Shown: positions 63,480 through 64,000 of the stretch, piece after piece
Numbering within the stretch: the stretch's first letter is position 1
Layout of the letters: each line of letters starts with the position of its first letter
From: Chrysomallon squamiferum
Lineage: Eukaryota > Mollusca > Gastropoda > Neomphalida > Peltospiridae
Assembly: GCA_012295275.1 (NCBI GenBank)
Contig: CM022672.1
Coordinates: 28,499,972 to 28,563,971 of the forward strand
Length of the DNA stretch: 64,000 nucleotides
Reading direction: 5' to 3'
Translations under genes and position numbers: made by a program
The notes under the pieces: generated by a model
What the model saw: only the letters and a program-made list of their open reading frames with translations
What the model was told of the DNA's origin: nothing
The model's database searches: none

Positions 63480-63735
63480 TACATTTTCTCTGAGACTAAA
63501 AACTCATCTTTGGAGTTAAAACCCCACCTGACATGTCTGAAGGAATGTCTGAAGGATATGAAAAGATGCCAAATGGCATGACATGTTCTACACAATCAGG
63601 CTCAAAGGGTTAACAGGAAGTGATGCTTCAGGCAGGTCAGGAACTCCTTTAGATTCCCTGGTGCAATCCCCATTGAACATGGCAATTAGAAGTTTAAGAC
63701 AAAGAAGTTTCTTCATCTGCATTTCTTTGACAATC
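63480..63735 (-). pseudogene. Unassigned decayed coding sequence
   Basis: On the minus strand, 63729-63610 reads VKEMQMKKLLCLKLLIAM, then FNGDCTRESKGVPDLPEASL, then PVN. After one frameshift near 63605 it continues as PFEPDCVEHVMPFGIFSYPS, then DIPSDMSGGVLTPK. The residue mix is protein-like and differs from the AT-driven frames nearby. No family is recognised. Its position beside the GGGTCATTCC sequence suggests transposon coding remains. It does not resemble MMS19. Confidence 0.35.
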
Positions 63736-64000
63736 TGAAGCTTTTTAAGTTGGACACAGTGTCAGATGTTGATATATAAACAATATTTTTATTTCATAAA
63801 ACCTATTAAGTAATTTTATCATGTCATGTGGGCCTTGCCATTGGTTTTGAACAAGGTTTCAGTCAACAACAGTATAACCCAATCTGAAATCAGACGTCAT
63901 CAAGTGATGTACTGCATAATGTATTTGTACACCCAGTCTTCGGCACAGAGTATGAACAAGGTCTACTTCACCTTAATAAATTGTGATTTATACTTGAGAA

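Overview
This is nuclear DNA from an animal. It is very A+T-rich, with short coding exons, long introns flanked by consensus GT/AG sites, abundant microsatellites and decayed transposons. The gene set (complement C3-like protein, equilibrative nucleoside transporter, ankyrin/SOCS-box protein, Neuralized, MMS19) is bilaterian. The intron sizes, repeat style and RNase H-bearing LINE relic fit a lophotrochozoan, and I would guess a mollusc, possibly a cephalopod. The species cannot be fixed from the sequence alone. I assembled the exon models by hand from splice sites, reading phase and family similarity; each coding model below closes in phase across all of its junctions.

Layout, left to right. 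(1) 1-648 is a 70-bp minisatellite lying in an intron. (2) 868-5681 (minus) holds nine coding exons of the N-terminal part of a secreted C3/alpha-2-macroglobulin family protein; its thioester half lies off the left edge. (3) 6.1-15.0 kb has no recognisable gene, but holds a LINE RNase H relic, a tRNA-like (SINE-type) segment, a poly(A)-tailed retrocopy-like unit, two unassigned coding-like segments and a long inverted repeat. (4) 15007-23386 (minus) is a complete 14-coding-exon SLC29-type nucleoside transporter of 506 residues, with a 5' UTR exon carrying a tiny upstream ORF and one intron holding a candidate transposon. (5) 23.4-31.2 kb is intergenic, with a Tigger/pogo transposase relic. (6) 31216-32839 (plus) is a complete four-exon ankyrin-repeat/SOCS-box protein of 318 residues. 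(7) 39225-54003 (minus) is a complete six-exon Neuralized-type E3 ligase of 550 residues; its fourth intron carries a dead piggyBac copy in the opposite orientation, and one of its 5' splice sites lies in a GT microsatellite. (8) 56391-62309 (minus) holds thirteen exons coding the C-terminal 611 residues of MMS19; the N-terminal part is off the right edge. (9) 62.7-64 kb is a repeat-rich end with an element beginning GGGTCATTCC.

The genes do not form one pathway. Four of the five are on the minus strand. The SOCS-box gene converges on the Neuralized gene. Both are predicted ubiquitin-ligase components, and both proteins begin with an N-myristoylation-type sequence (MGNSKS and MGNSSS). I see no operon, CRISPR array, canonical tRNA or rRNA gene. 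No wholly new biological system is evident. The most unusual points are the microsatellite splice donor, the paired myristoylation signals, the inverted-repeat and poly(A)-tailed elements, and the unassigned coding-like segments at 9995-10112, 12254-12445 and 63480-63735.
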